A stretch of DNA of 64,000 nucleotides from Flavobacterium sp. Its GTDB lineage: Bacteria; Bacteroidota; Bacteroidia; Flavobacteriales; Flavobacteriaceae. Positions 54,927-63,141 of the stretch are shown here, one piece after another. The position numbers and the translations under genes are program-made. Location: the NCBI GenBank assembly GCA_016721735.1, contig JADKHM010000019.1, forward strand, positions 704,887-768,886, written 5' to 3'. The notes under the pieces were generated by a model, which saw only the letters and a list, made by a program, of their open reading frames with translations, searched no databases and was not told the DNA's origin. How positions within the stretch are numbered: the stretch's first letter is position 1; each line of letters starts with the position of its first letter.

Positions 54927-57900
54927 CTACAGCTGGACAAAAGTTCCACCAGCAGCATTGAAAGTTCCGCCAACTCCAGAAGTTCTAGTCCAGACACCGC
55001 CGGCTTGTTCACCAGTTATTAAAGAGAACAAATCAATAGAAGCAATAGAAGAATCACAAACAGTCACACTTCCATCTACACCAGCATTGGGTTGAGGATT
55101 AATAGTAATTGTCGCAACAGAAGTATCATTCACACAAGGCGCTACCCCTGTGAGTGTATAAGTAAAAGTTGAAGAAGAAGCGCCTACAGCTGGCACAAAA
55201 GTTCCACCAGCAGCATTGAAAGTACCACCAAGTCCAGAGGTTCTAGTCCAGACACCGCCGGCTTGTTCACCAGAGATTAAAGAGAACAAATCAATGGAAG
55301 CAATAGACGAATCGCAAACAGTCACATTACCATCAACGCCGGCATTGGGTTGCGGATTAATAGTAATTGTCGCAACAGAAGTATCATTCACACAAGGCGC
55401 CACTCCTGTCTGTGTATAAGTAAAAGTTGAAGAAGAGGCACCTACAGCTGGCACAAAAGTTCCACCAGCAGCATTGAAAGTTCCGCCTACTCCAGAAGTT
55501 CTAGTCCAGACACCGCCGGCTTGTTCACCAGTTATTAAAGAGAACAAATCAATAGAAGCAATAGAAGAATCACAAACAGTCACACTTCCATCTACACCAG
55601 CATTGGGTTGAGGATTAATAGTAATTGTCGCAACAGAAGTATCATTCACACAAGGCGCTACCCCTGTGAGTGTATAAGTAAAAGTCGAAGAAGAAGCGCC
55701 TACAGCTGGCACAAAAGTTCCACCAGCAGCATTGAAAGTACCACCAAGTCCAGAAGTTCTAGTCCAGACACCGCCGGCTTGTTCACCAGAGATTAAAGAG
55801 AACAAATCAATGGAAGCAATAGACGAATCGCAAACAGTCACATTACCATCAACGCCGGCATTGGGTTGCGGATTAATAGTAATTGTCGCAACAGAAGTAT
55901 CATTCACACAAGGCGCCACTCCTGTAAGTGTATAAGTAAAAGTTGAAGAAGAGGCACCTACAGCTGGCACAAAAGTACCAGCACCAGCATTAAAAGTTCC
56001 ACCAAGTCCCGAAGTTCTAGTCCACACCCCGCCGGCTTGTTCGCCAGTGATTAAAGAAAACAAATCAATCGAAGCAATAGAAGAATCACAAACAGTCACA
56101 CTTCCATCCAGACCTGCATTGGGTTGCGGGTCTATAGTTATTGTCGCAATAGAAGCATCATTCACACATGGTGCCACACCTGTCACGGTATAAGTAAAAG
56201 TCGAAGAAGAAGCGCCTACAGCTGGCACAAAAGTTCCACCAGCAGCATTAAAAGTTCCGCCAGCTCCAGAAGTTCTAGTCCACACCCCGCCGGCTTGTTC
56301 GCCAGTGATTAATGAGAACAAATCAATCGAACCAATAGAAGAATCACAAACAGTCACACTTCCATCCAGACCTGCATTGGGTTGAGGATCTATTGTAATT
56401 GTCGCAATAGAAGCATCATTCACACAAGGTGCCACACCACTAACGGTATAAGTAAAAGTCGAAGAAGAAGCGCCTACAGCTGGTATAAAAGTTCCGCCAG
56501 CAGCATTGAAAGTTCCGCCAGCTCCAGAAGTTCTAGTCCACACACCGCCGGCTTGTTCACCAGTGATTAAAGAAAACAAATCAATCGAAGCAATTGACGA
56601 ATCACAAACAGTCACACTTCCATCCACACCTGCATTGGGTTGCGGGTCTATAGTAATTGTCGCAATAGAAGTATCATTCACACAAGGGGCCACACCTGTC
56701 AGTGTATAAGTAAAAGTCGAAGAAGAAGCGCCTACAGCCGGTACAAAAGTTCCACCAGCAGCATTGAAAGTTCCGCCAGCTCCAGAAGTTCTAGTCCACA
56801 CACCGCCGGCTTGTTCACCAGTGATTAAAGAAAACAAATCAATCGAAGCAATTGACGAATCACAAACAGTCACACTTCCATCCAGACCTGCATTGGGTTG
56901 AGGGTCTATTGTTATTGTCGCAATAGAAGCATCATTCACACAAGGTGCCACACCTGTCAGTGTATAAGTAAAAGTCGAAGAAGAAGCGCCTACAGCCGGT
57001 ATAAAAGTTCCACCAGCAGCATTGAAAGTTCCACCTACTCCAGAAGTTCTAGTCCACACACCGCCGGCTTGTTCGCCAGTGATTAATGAGAACAAATCAA
57101 TCGAAGCGATAGAAGAGTCACAAACAGTCACGGTACCATCCACACCTGCATTAGGTGGTGCATTAATCGTTAATGTAGTAGTTGTAGAAGTTGCTGGGCA
57201 ACTGCCGCTGGCTGGAATTGTATACGTAATCGTGTAGGGACCTGGAGTGCTTGAACTTGGAGTTATCAAACCACTGCTTGAATTTATTGTTAAGCCCAAT
57301 GTAGAACTATATGTTCCTCCAGTATAGGCACCTGTACCAGCTAATGTTGCCGCTTGTGTGCCACTCGTTGTACAAACAGAAGCAGAGGGATAACTTATCG
57401 TTGCGGTCGGTCCGGCAGTAGTTCCAATTGTGACTTGACTAGTGGTAGTGCAGCCTACTCCATTATTTGCCGTTAGTGTATAAGTCGTTGGAACAAGTGG
57501 ACACACCGTTGGAGTTAAGGTGGTTGCATTGGTCATTGCAGTTGTTGGAGACCATGTAAATGGAGGTAAATTATTATTAAATGTAATTGTCCAATTATTT
57601 ATGCTTCCTAAATCACCCCCTATGTCATCTTGAACAAACAAATTCCAAGTGCCATTTGAATTGCAACCATTTAATAACGCAAAAGAATCTTCTGGAGCGT
57701 AGGTCCCTGTAAAAGGGGCAGTTCCGGCGGTTATTGGACTAATTGCTGTTGGAGTAAAGCAAGTGTTGGTATAATTCTCACCAAGCCCACCATTATCTGT
57801 TGATAATTGAATAATAGTGCCGTTTGGACATTGAAGAAAAATATCTAAATCAGAATCCCACGTATGTGTCAAATTAATGCAAACAGACGCAATAGAAGTG

Positions 57901-59285
57901 TTCGCTACCGTTGTCGGCACAATTCCCGAGACAATAATAGGTGAATTAACACCGACAATACTTCCATCCGGAATGGGGAATAATGTATTATTTGAAAAGC
58001 TTAAAGGTCCTACAGAACCAACAGCATTGGTAGATCCACTCAGATTAATGCAAGCGCCAGGACAAACCGAACCACCGGCGCCGGCATTTACAGTTGGAAG
58101 AGGGTTTACAGTAACCGTTTGCGTAATTGAATTTTGGCAACCTCCAGGCACAGCAGTAACAAGTAAAGTTACTGACTGAGGTCCTGACGTGGCGAAAACA
58201 TGCGATGGATTTTCTAAGTTGGAAGTAAATCCGTCTCCAAAATTCCAGCTATATGTAAAGTTACCATTTGTCGTGTTAGTAAATTGCGTTGCTGTTCCTA
58301 TACAAGCAGTTGTAGCAGTAAAAGTGGGATTTGGACTAGCAAATGTGGCAGTTGTTCCAGTAAAATCTAGTGTAAATCCAGCGTTGGAAGCAGCGGTAAA
58401 ACGATCGACCAAAATCGTGTACGTTTGTCCGGCCGTAACTGCCAAAACTGGTTCACATTGTCCACCCGGACAGCCTAATCCCGTTGTTCCGTTTGCTCCG
58501 AGGGCAGGGCTCCAATTACACGAGAGCTCTGTACCTAAGCACGCAGTTGTAGTATCAAATATTGCAAAATCATAGTCAACAGCAACTGTTGGAGTAATGG
58601 TGAATGCTAAATTACCAGAAGTTGCAGCCGTAAAAGTATACCAGTTAGATGACCTTTCGCCTGGAGCGCCAAAACATGTCGGCGCCTCTTGGGTTGAACC
58701 CACTCCTCCAACACCATCAGGTACTGATAATGCACTGGGACTGCATAATGTTTGAGCTCCAGCGCAGTCTTGAATCGGCAACGGAGGGCCAATTGGGAGT
58801 GATTCCTGAACGCAGACACCAAATGTTCCAGTAGTATTTCCATTGCCATCAACAGCAATGTAATAGGTGTTTGTAGGAGTTAAGCCATGTAAAATAACAT
58901 CCGTGTGCAACAAACCGCCTGCAGTATTAACGTCTTCTTGACATCCAATCTGTGTCAAAGCACCACAGGCGCCACTATAAATTGCGATCTGGGTGTTGCC
59001 TAATGTACCAGCAAAATTGGTCGAAATTTCAACATCAGCAGTTGTTGCTACAAATGAAAACCAAACGGTATTACTCATGGTGTTAGGTGTCCAGCAAGCA
59101 GGTGTTGCAGGATTGCCAATTGTTGTTGCTGCAACATTGGTATACAATATTGAAGTACAACTACCAGCACCTACCGTTAGTGGTTCTGCAGTCAGACAAG
59201 TATCATTTGGCGGTTGGGCATAACTATGCTCTGTAAAAAAAATAAACATAAAAATAGCACACAATAAAGAAAAATTGAACTTCAT
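54927..59285 (-). CDS. Giant surface protein, N-terminal piece
   Basis: 1,452 residues with signal peptide, PKD and P domains and nine 86-residue repeats. It ends at FVQL instead of the usual FVPAVG because one G is missing: the tract reads GTCCAGCTGTAG where other copies have GTGCCAGCTGTAG. Confidence 0.8.
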   Translation of the reverse strand: MKFNFSLLCAIFMFIFFTEHSYAQPPNDTCLTAEPLTVGAGSCTSILYTNVAATTIGNPATPACWTPNTMSNTVWFSFVATTADVEISTNFAGTLGNTQIAIYSGACGALTQIGCQEDVNTAGGLLHTDVILHGLTPTNTYYIAVDGNGNTTGTFGVCVQESLPIGPPLPIQDCAGAQTLCSPSALSVPDGVGGVGSTQEAPTCFGAPGERSSNWYTFTAATSGNLAFTITPTVAVDYDFAIFDTTTACLGTELSCNWSPALGANGTTGLGCPGGQCEPVLAVTAGQTYTILVDRFTAASNAGFTLDFTGTTATFASPNPTFTATTACIGTATQFTNTTNGNFTYSWNFGDGFTSNLENPSHVFATSGPQSVTLLVTAVPGGCQNSITQTVTVNPLPTVNAGAGGSVCPGACINLSGSTNAVGSVGPLSFSNNTLFPIPDGSIVGVNSPIIVSGIVPTTVANTSIASVCINLTHTWDSDLDIFLQCPNGTIIQLSTDNGGLGENYTNTCFTPTAISPITAGTAPFTGTYAPEDSFALLNGCNSNGTWNLFVQDDIGGDLGSINNWTITFNNNLPPFTWSPTTAMTNATTLTPTVCPLVPTTYTLTANNGVGCTTTSQVTIGTTAGPTATISYPSASVCTTSGTQAATLAGTGAYTGGTYSSTLGLTINSSSGLITPSSSTPGPYTITYTIPASGSCPATSTTTTLTINAPPNAGVDGTVTVCDSSIASIDLFSLITGEQAGGVWTRTSGVGGTFNAAGGTFIPAVGASSSTFTYTLTGVAPCVNDASIATITIDPQPNAGLDGSVTVCDSSIASIDLFSLITGEQAGGVWTRTSGAGGTFNAAGGTFVPAVGASSSTFTYTLTGVAPCVNDTSIATITIDPQPNAGVDGSVTVCDSSIASIDLFSLITGEQAGGVWTRTSGAGGTFNAAGGTFIPAVGASSSTFTYTVSGVAPCVNDASIATITIDPQPNAGLDGSVTVCDSSIGSIDLFSLITGEQAGGVWTRTSGAGGTFNAAGGTFVPAVGASSSTFTYTVTGVAPCVNDASIATITIDPQPNAGLDGSVTVCDSSIASIDLFSLITGEQAGGVWTRTSGLGGTFNAGAGTFVPAVGASSSTFTYTLTGVAPCVNDTSVATITINPQPNAGVDGNVTVCDSSIASIDLFSLISGEQAGGVWTRTSGLGGTFNAAGGTFVPAVGASSSTFTYTLTGVAPCVNDTSVATITINPQPNAGVDGSVTVCDSSIASIDLFSLITGEQAGGVWTRTSGVGGTFNAAGGTFVPAVGASSSTFTYTQTGVAPCVNDTSVATITINPQPNAGVDGNVTVCDSSIASIDLFSLISGEQAGGVWTRTSGLGGTFNAAGGTFVPAVGASSSTFTYTLTGVAPCVNDTSVATITINPQPNAGVDGSVTVCDSSIASIDLFSLITGEQAGGVWTRTSGVGGTFNAAGGTFVQL
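54930..57150 (-). repeat. Array of nine 258-bp tandem repeats
   Basis: The period is 258 bp (86 codons), seen at 56124, 56382, 56640 and 56898. The units begin (V/L)DG(S/N)VTVCDSSIASIDLF and end with TITINPQPNAG. Borders are approximate. Confidence 0.85.
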
Positions 59286-59297
59286 AGGTCCTAAGTC

Positions 59298-59564
59298 TTA
59301 CTGTTTCGTTTTGTTGTGTCTAAGATATTCTTCTCGGCTGACTGGCTTGTCATTGACAATATAAAAAATTTCGGGAGAAGCTTTCAATGATGGTGCAAAA
59401 TTCTCTTTTGGAACTTTGGTATTTGACTCAAAATGTAGAGAATCTTTGTTTTTATCGGAGATCAAATTATTGCTAACAACTGCTTTATTTGAGGTTAAAG
59501 TTTGTGAAAAGGCATTGTCTAATGCAATAAAAAATAACAGGAAGGAAAGTAATTTTCTTAACAT
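59298..59564 (-). CDS. Small exported protein upstream of the giant gene
   Basis: 88 residues with a signal peptide (FLLFFIALDNAFSQ). The mature part is short and polar and ends in EIFYIVNDKPVSREEYLRHN. No recognised domain. It lies 12 bp upstream of the giant gene on the same strand, so the two are probably co-transcribed. Confidence 0.65.
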   Translation of the reverse strand: MLRKLLSFLLFFIALDNAFSQTLTSNKAVVSNNLISDKNKDSLHFESNTKVPKENFAPSLKASPEIFYIVNDKPVSREEYLRHNKTKQ

Positions 59565-60124
59565 TGGTACTTCGTTGAATTTTCATTAAATGCCACAATA
59601 AGGCTACTGAGAATGCCGCAGATGATTTGTAGTTAACTCGTCAACAAAATCAAAAAGAAATTCGAATATAAATAAGTAGAAATGGGATGTTAAAAGTAGT
59701 AAAAAAATATCAAATATATCTGAATTTAGCATCAAATTTTTAAATTGTTTGAAGTTAATATAGGAGTTATTTACAATTCATTGAACTTAATAAAATTTCT
59801 TAAGATGAATGCACATCCGTGATAATGCAGTTGCCTGGATTGGTATTTTAATATTCTGACGGTACTCAATGTCGTTTTTAAAAAATATAAAACAAGAACT
59901 TAATTGAACCTAATAGATTTTTCATATTTTTATCAATTGTTTTTTGAAGAAAGTGGCAACTTGCATTAATGCAGAATAATAGTAATGCTACATTTCCTGC
60001 GAAAGAGGAAAGATTGTCCTATTTTGGGCGATGTGCTACGTAAAATATAGCGACAAGTATATAGAAAATTATAGACATTAATATCCGTTTCGATTTTGCT
60101 TTAAGAGCACCTAACTAAGGAATT
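59565..60124. other. 560-bp divergent intergenic region
   Basis: Very A/T-rich, with stops in all frames. It must hold the promoters of the giant-gene operon (minus) and the esterase (plus). The only structure seen is a perfect 12-bp palindrome TGCATTAATGCA at 59962-59973 and an AAGGA ribosome-binding site just before 60125. Confidence 0.5.
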
Positions 60125-61987
60125 ATGAAGAAAAAATTTGTTTTGGTTTTGTTTTTCATTTCATTTTTGACCAACGCGCAGACTATTTGGCCAACATTAC
60201 TACAAATGAGAGAAGCCTTTAATCCTGGGAGCCTTTCTCCTCTCTTGTGGGTAAATCCATATAGAGATGCCTACGTATCGACAACTGATAACAATGGCAT
60301 TCGGCAAAAAGGAAATATTATTGACAGTGCAACAGCAAGAACCGGACAAGAATTAGCTACAGTAGGAACTTTAGGTAGTAAACCAATATATAATGGGGAA
60401 GGCTGGTACTTTGAGCCAGCAGCTAAACTCACAACTGGTAATAATTCGACCTATAATTTTTTGCATAATGGTAGCAATTTCGATGTTTGGTGCACTGCTT
60501 TTATTTGTCCGCCTGCATCAGGAAATTACTATCGAGCTTTGATTTGTACTAATGGTGTTTCAGATGCTGCTAAAGGAATTTTAGTAAGGATAAGTTCAGT
60601 CAACGGAAACAATAGTTGTGAAGTTAGAATAGGGAATGGAGTAAGTGCATACATTAGCCTTACTGGTCTAAATTCGCTAACACCAAATGCAACAAATACG
60701 ATCAGAGTCACTAAGTCTGGAAATATTGCCAAGTTGTTCGTCAATGGCAATCAAGTCGCTTCACAAACAATCACTTTGACGCCAAGTACAGCCGATGCAG
60801 CAGGTGTTATGACATTAGCTAGTAGTAGCAGTGCGACTGTTAATGTTTACCTTAAGGATGTGATGATTTTTAATCGCGCCCTAACTGCAACAGAGGTCAC
60901 ATCGATGAATAGTCGAAATTTTGCTACGATTACACCCACTCCAATAAATGTTTACTTGTTAGCTGGAGATTCAAACTGCGCAGGTCGAGGGTTAAATAGT
61001 GCCATTGCTTCAGATTTGACCGGAAATATTGCACGCGCATACATACCCCAATATACTGCATCTTATGATAATAGTACGTATTTAAGTAAGTTACTATTGG
61101 GCACTAATCAAACAATTCCGACCGAAAATACTACTACGCTGCATGGCGCGGAAATGAGATTTGGAAAAGCGATGGGTGCTGTTGCCGACACTTTTATTAT
61201 TAAATATGGAATTGGAAGCATTCCGCTTTATCAAAGTGCATTCGGAGATTGGAACGTAGCTAGTTCTGCTTCTTACTTTAAAAAATTCACCACCGCAGTT
61301 ATTCCACAAGCGTTGAATGATTTAGTACACGTTTATAGAAGAACACCTGTATTCAGAGGTTTTATTTGGACTCACGGGGCCAATGATGCTATTGTAGGCG
61401 GCTCTAATTTGCCTTGGACAAGAACCGGATCCACTGTAATTATAACGGAAATTTCACACGGACTTCGAACAGGTTATAAGATACCAGTTACCAACTCGAG
61501 CGATTCGTCGACACTCCCTATCGGTATCTACAATGTGACCAAAATAGATAACAATACATTTTCAATTGCTGGTGTAGATTCTGGAGCTACTTCTGGAACT
61601 ATATCTTATTCTGCTGGATCAACCTATAAGGCTAATTTAACGGCGTTAATTAATGGAACAATAGATTATTTAACGACTACTGTAAGAAATCAGATAACGG
61701 GCGATTACGGCTATCCGGTCAATAAATTGAGAATCTTTATTCCAGAAACAAAATCTTCTTTAAATCCGTTTGATGCAACTTCGTATAGCCAAATATTGGC
61801 AGGACAACAAAGTATTGGGAGCAATTTCTTAATTGAAAACGCCTCAAGATCAGCCAATGTTAGAGGAACCATCTCTCAATCAACAGAAGATCTAAGTATG
61901 CAAGATGTGCTTCATTATAGTACGAGCGCTTATGACACTTTAGGTCAGCGAGAGGCAAATTATTTTATTCCGTTTGTTAATGAGTAA
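60125..61987 (+). CDS. Secreted SGNH-type (SASA/sialate O-acetylesterase-like) hydrolase with LamG-like domain
   Basis: 620 residues with a signal peptide (VLVLFFISFLTNAQ). Residues about 40-270 look like a concanavalin/LamG jelly roll (AYISLTGLN, KDVMIFNRALTATEV). The SGNH domain follows: block I LLAGDSNCAGRG with Ser283, GAND at about 417-421 (WTHGANDA), and the Asp-His pair DVLH at 594-597. A 60-residue beta segment (about 435-495, with HGLRTGYKIPV and NNTFSI) is inserted after GAND and resembles phage structural modules. No T9SS domain or lipobox is seen. Probable carbohydrate esterase; substrate unknown. Confidence 0.78.
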   Translation: MKKKFVLVLFFISFLTNAQTIWPTLLQMREAFNPGSLSPLLWVNPYRDAYVSTTDNNGIRQKGNIIDSATARTGQELATVGTLGSKPIYNGEGWYFEPAAKLTTGNNSTYNFLHNGSNFDVWCTAFICPPASGNYYRALICTNGVSDAAKGILVRISSVNGNNSCEVRIGNGVSAYISLTGLNSLTPNATNTIRVTKSGNIAKLFVNGNQVASQTITLTPSTADAAGVMTLASSSSATVNVYLKDVMIFNRALTATEVTSMNSRNFATITPTPINVYLLAGDSNCAGRGLNSAIASDLTGNIARAYIPQYTASYDNSTYLSKLLLGTNQTIPTENTTTLHGAEMRFGKAMGAVADTFIIKYGIGSIPLYQSAFGDWNVASSASYFKKFTTAVIPQALNDLVHVYRRTPVFRGFIWTHGANDAIVGGSNLPWTRTGSTVIITEISHGLRTGYKIPVTNSSDSSTLPIGIYNVTKIDNNTFSIAGVDSGATSGTISYSAGSTYKANLTALINGTIDYLTTTVRNQITGDYGYPVNKLRIFIPETKSSLNPFDATSYSQILAGQQSIGSNFLIENASRSANVRGTISQSTEDLSMQDVLHYSTSAYDTLGQREANYFIPFVNE

Positions 61988-62106
61988 GTGCTTTAGAACG
62001 ACTGATGAGATAAGCTTCTAAACCTAAAATTTATAGGTTACTTAAGACTCCGTTTCCTCTAACAGGGTTAAGAAGGAATTTGTCATACATCTGAGGGATT
62101 GTAACA

Positions 62107-62171
62107 AAAAAAAAGGCCCTCCATTTCTGTAAAGCTTTGCTGCTTTTTCTCCCTCTCTTGGGCTCGAACCA
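62107..62171 (-). repeat. Copy of the tRNA-Asn 3' end and its downstream terminator
   Basis: CTCCCTCTCTTGGGCTCGAA and three more bases (62149-62171, 23 nt) are identical to 62982-63004, the T-loop to 3' end of tRNA-Asn. The similarity continues, with gaps, through the following GGCC hairpin (62107-62148 against about 62946-62981). Beyond base 62171 the tRNA match stops, so this is a fragment. It is the shape left by integration at a tRNA 3' end or by loss of a tandem tRNA copy. Confidence 0.8.
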
Positions 62172-62226
62172 TAAGCAAAAATGGCTATGTTGGCGCGAAG
62201 TAAATCTTTTCCGCTTATATATACAA

Positions 62227-62248
62227 AATCCCGGGACATGCCGGGATT
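62227..62248 (-). terminator. Rho-independent terminator of the lipoprotein gene
   Basis: AATCCCGG / CCGGGATT with a 6-nt loop and a TTTT run on the minus strand, 23 bp after the stop at 62271. Confidence 0.75.
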
Positions 62249-62270
62249 CGTTATCTTTTTGTGGAAATAG

Positions 62271-62909
62271 TTAAAAATTGATGTTAACTACGCCATTCAC
62301 CAAATCTTGTATGTTAATCGCCGTTGTCGACTCTAACTCCCCGTGAAAAGTTCCAACTACTGAAGTACTGGAATTTACGGTTATGTTTGAAGCCCAGTCG
62401 TTGCCAAAGGCGCTTGGAATCATAGGAGTATAGGTATGACTAAAAAGGCGAAGTTCGAAATTGTTGATTTTGTTAGCGCCAGTTTGGCCCACTTCAACGT
62501 CAAAATTAATCTCATATGATGTTGTATTGCTCTTTTCTCCGTGAACGTGACGCGTCGTACCTGTAGTAGTAACAGTAATCTCGTCAAACACAAGTGGTGC
62601 CGAACCCACAGTCATAGACAGTGTTCCTGTTGTTGTTGGCAAAGTACAATCCAAGCCATCGATTAAATTCTGCAAGTCGCCGAACTCGTCTCCACAGCCA
62701 TTGATTTCATTTTGTAACGCCGTTTTGTAAGCATTGCATTTTTCTACGAGAGTAGCGGTTGTAGCAGCATTGTAGGCCGCCTCCGCTGCATCGGTTGCGT
62801 TGGATAAACTTTCACAACTTGGCGCCGGGTCAGAATCACTGGAACTACTGCAGGCTAATGACAAGATCACTAATAATGCAATACTTGAAAATAATTTAAT
62901 TGTTCTCAT
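62271..62909 (-). CDS. Lipoprotein of unknown function
   Basis: 212 residues. The lipobox LSLAC places the lipidated cysteine at about residue 20, followed by a serine/aspartate tether (SSSSDSDPAP) of the kind that sends lipoproteins to the surface in Bacteroidota. A helical segment with three cysteines (CESLSNATDAAEAAYNAA to CTLP) and a beta-rich C-terminal domain follow. Not recognised. It lies alone between tRNA-Asn and the tRNA fragment. Confidence 0.75.
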   Translation of the reverse strand: MRTIKLFSSIALLVILSLACSSSSDSDPAPSCESLSNATDAAEAAYNAATTATLVEKCNAYKTALQNEINGCGDEFGDLQNLIDGLDCTLPTTTGTLSMTVGSAPLVFDEITVTTTGTTRHVHGEKSNTTSYEINFDVEVGQTGANKINNFELRLFSHTYTPMIPSAFGNDWASNITVNSSTSVVGTFHGELESTTAINIQDLVNGVVNINF

Positions 62910-62981
62910 TTTTTTTAAAGGTTTCTGGATTAATAATTAATAAAACAAAAGGCCATCATTTCTGGACCTTTTCTGCTTTTG

Positions 62982-63055
62982 CTCCCTCTCTTGGGCTCGA
63001 ACCAAGGACCCTCTGATTAACAGTCAGATGCTCTAACCAACTTAGCTAAGAAGGA
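62982..63055 (-). tRNA. tRNA-Asn(GTT)
   Basis: 74 nt. Acceptor stem TCCTTCT / AGAGGGA with one G-U pair, discriminator G, D arm with AGTTGGT, anticodon stem TCTGA / TCAGA with loop CTGTTAA (anticodon GTT), and T loop TTCGAGC. CCA is not encoded, as is common in Bacteroidota. A hairpin with AAAAGG / CCTTTT and T run follows at about 62946-62972. Confidence 0.95.
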
Positions 63056-63141
63056 AAGTGTATTTCACTTTTAAAGCGGTGCAAATATAATGCGAAGAAT
63101 TATTTACACAAACAAAATAAGGGCAAAATTTTAAAAAATTA

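Larger units (their letters stand above)
43685..59285 (-). pseudogene. Giant repetitive surface protein with type B T9SS/gliding C-terminal domain, broken in two places
   Basis: About 15.6 kb, roughly 5,200 codons in three minus-strand frames. It starts with a signal peptide (FFTEHSYAQ), then a pre-peptidase-C-like segment, a PKD domain (FTYSWNFGDGFTS) and a P/Homo B proprotein-convertase domain (TWDSDLDIFLQCPNGT to NNWTIT). About 27 copies of an 86-residue repeat (CDSSIASIDLFSLI, GGVWTRTSG) and 10 copies of a 176-residue repeat (Fn3-like plus Ig-like) follow. It ends with the gliding-type domain (FTPNGDTYNDTW to the last residue). The frame is lost by a one-base deletion at about 54936 and by a repeat-to-repeat junction at 53962-53969. 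The product would be a long adhesin-like stalk exported by T9SS. Lesions inside near-identical repeats may be assembly errors. Confidence 0.85.

Noticed and set aside
46216..57150. Regular long repeats that might be taken for a CRISPR array.
   Set aside because: The units are 258 and 786 bp, continuous coding sequence, without short repeats and unique spacers.
44930..57240. Many regularly spaced plus-strand frames of 60-108 codons inside the giant gene.
   Set aside because: They repeat with the 258/786-bp period of the minus-strand gene and are its antisense shadows; none has a ribosome-binding site or independent motif.
62042..62239. 65-codon minus-strand frame reading through the tRNA fragment.
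   Set aside because: Its middle is the translated 3' end of tRNA-Asn (YGSSPREGE) followed by the terminator hairpin. It could be the tail of a lost gene at an att site, but nothing supports a real protein.
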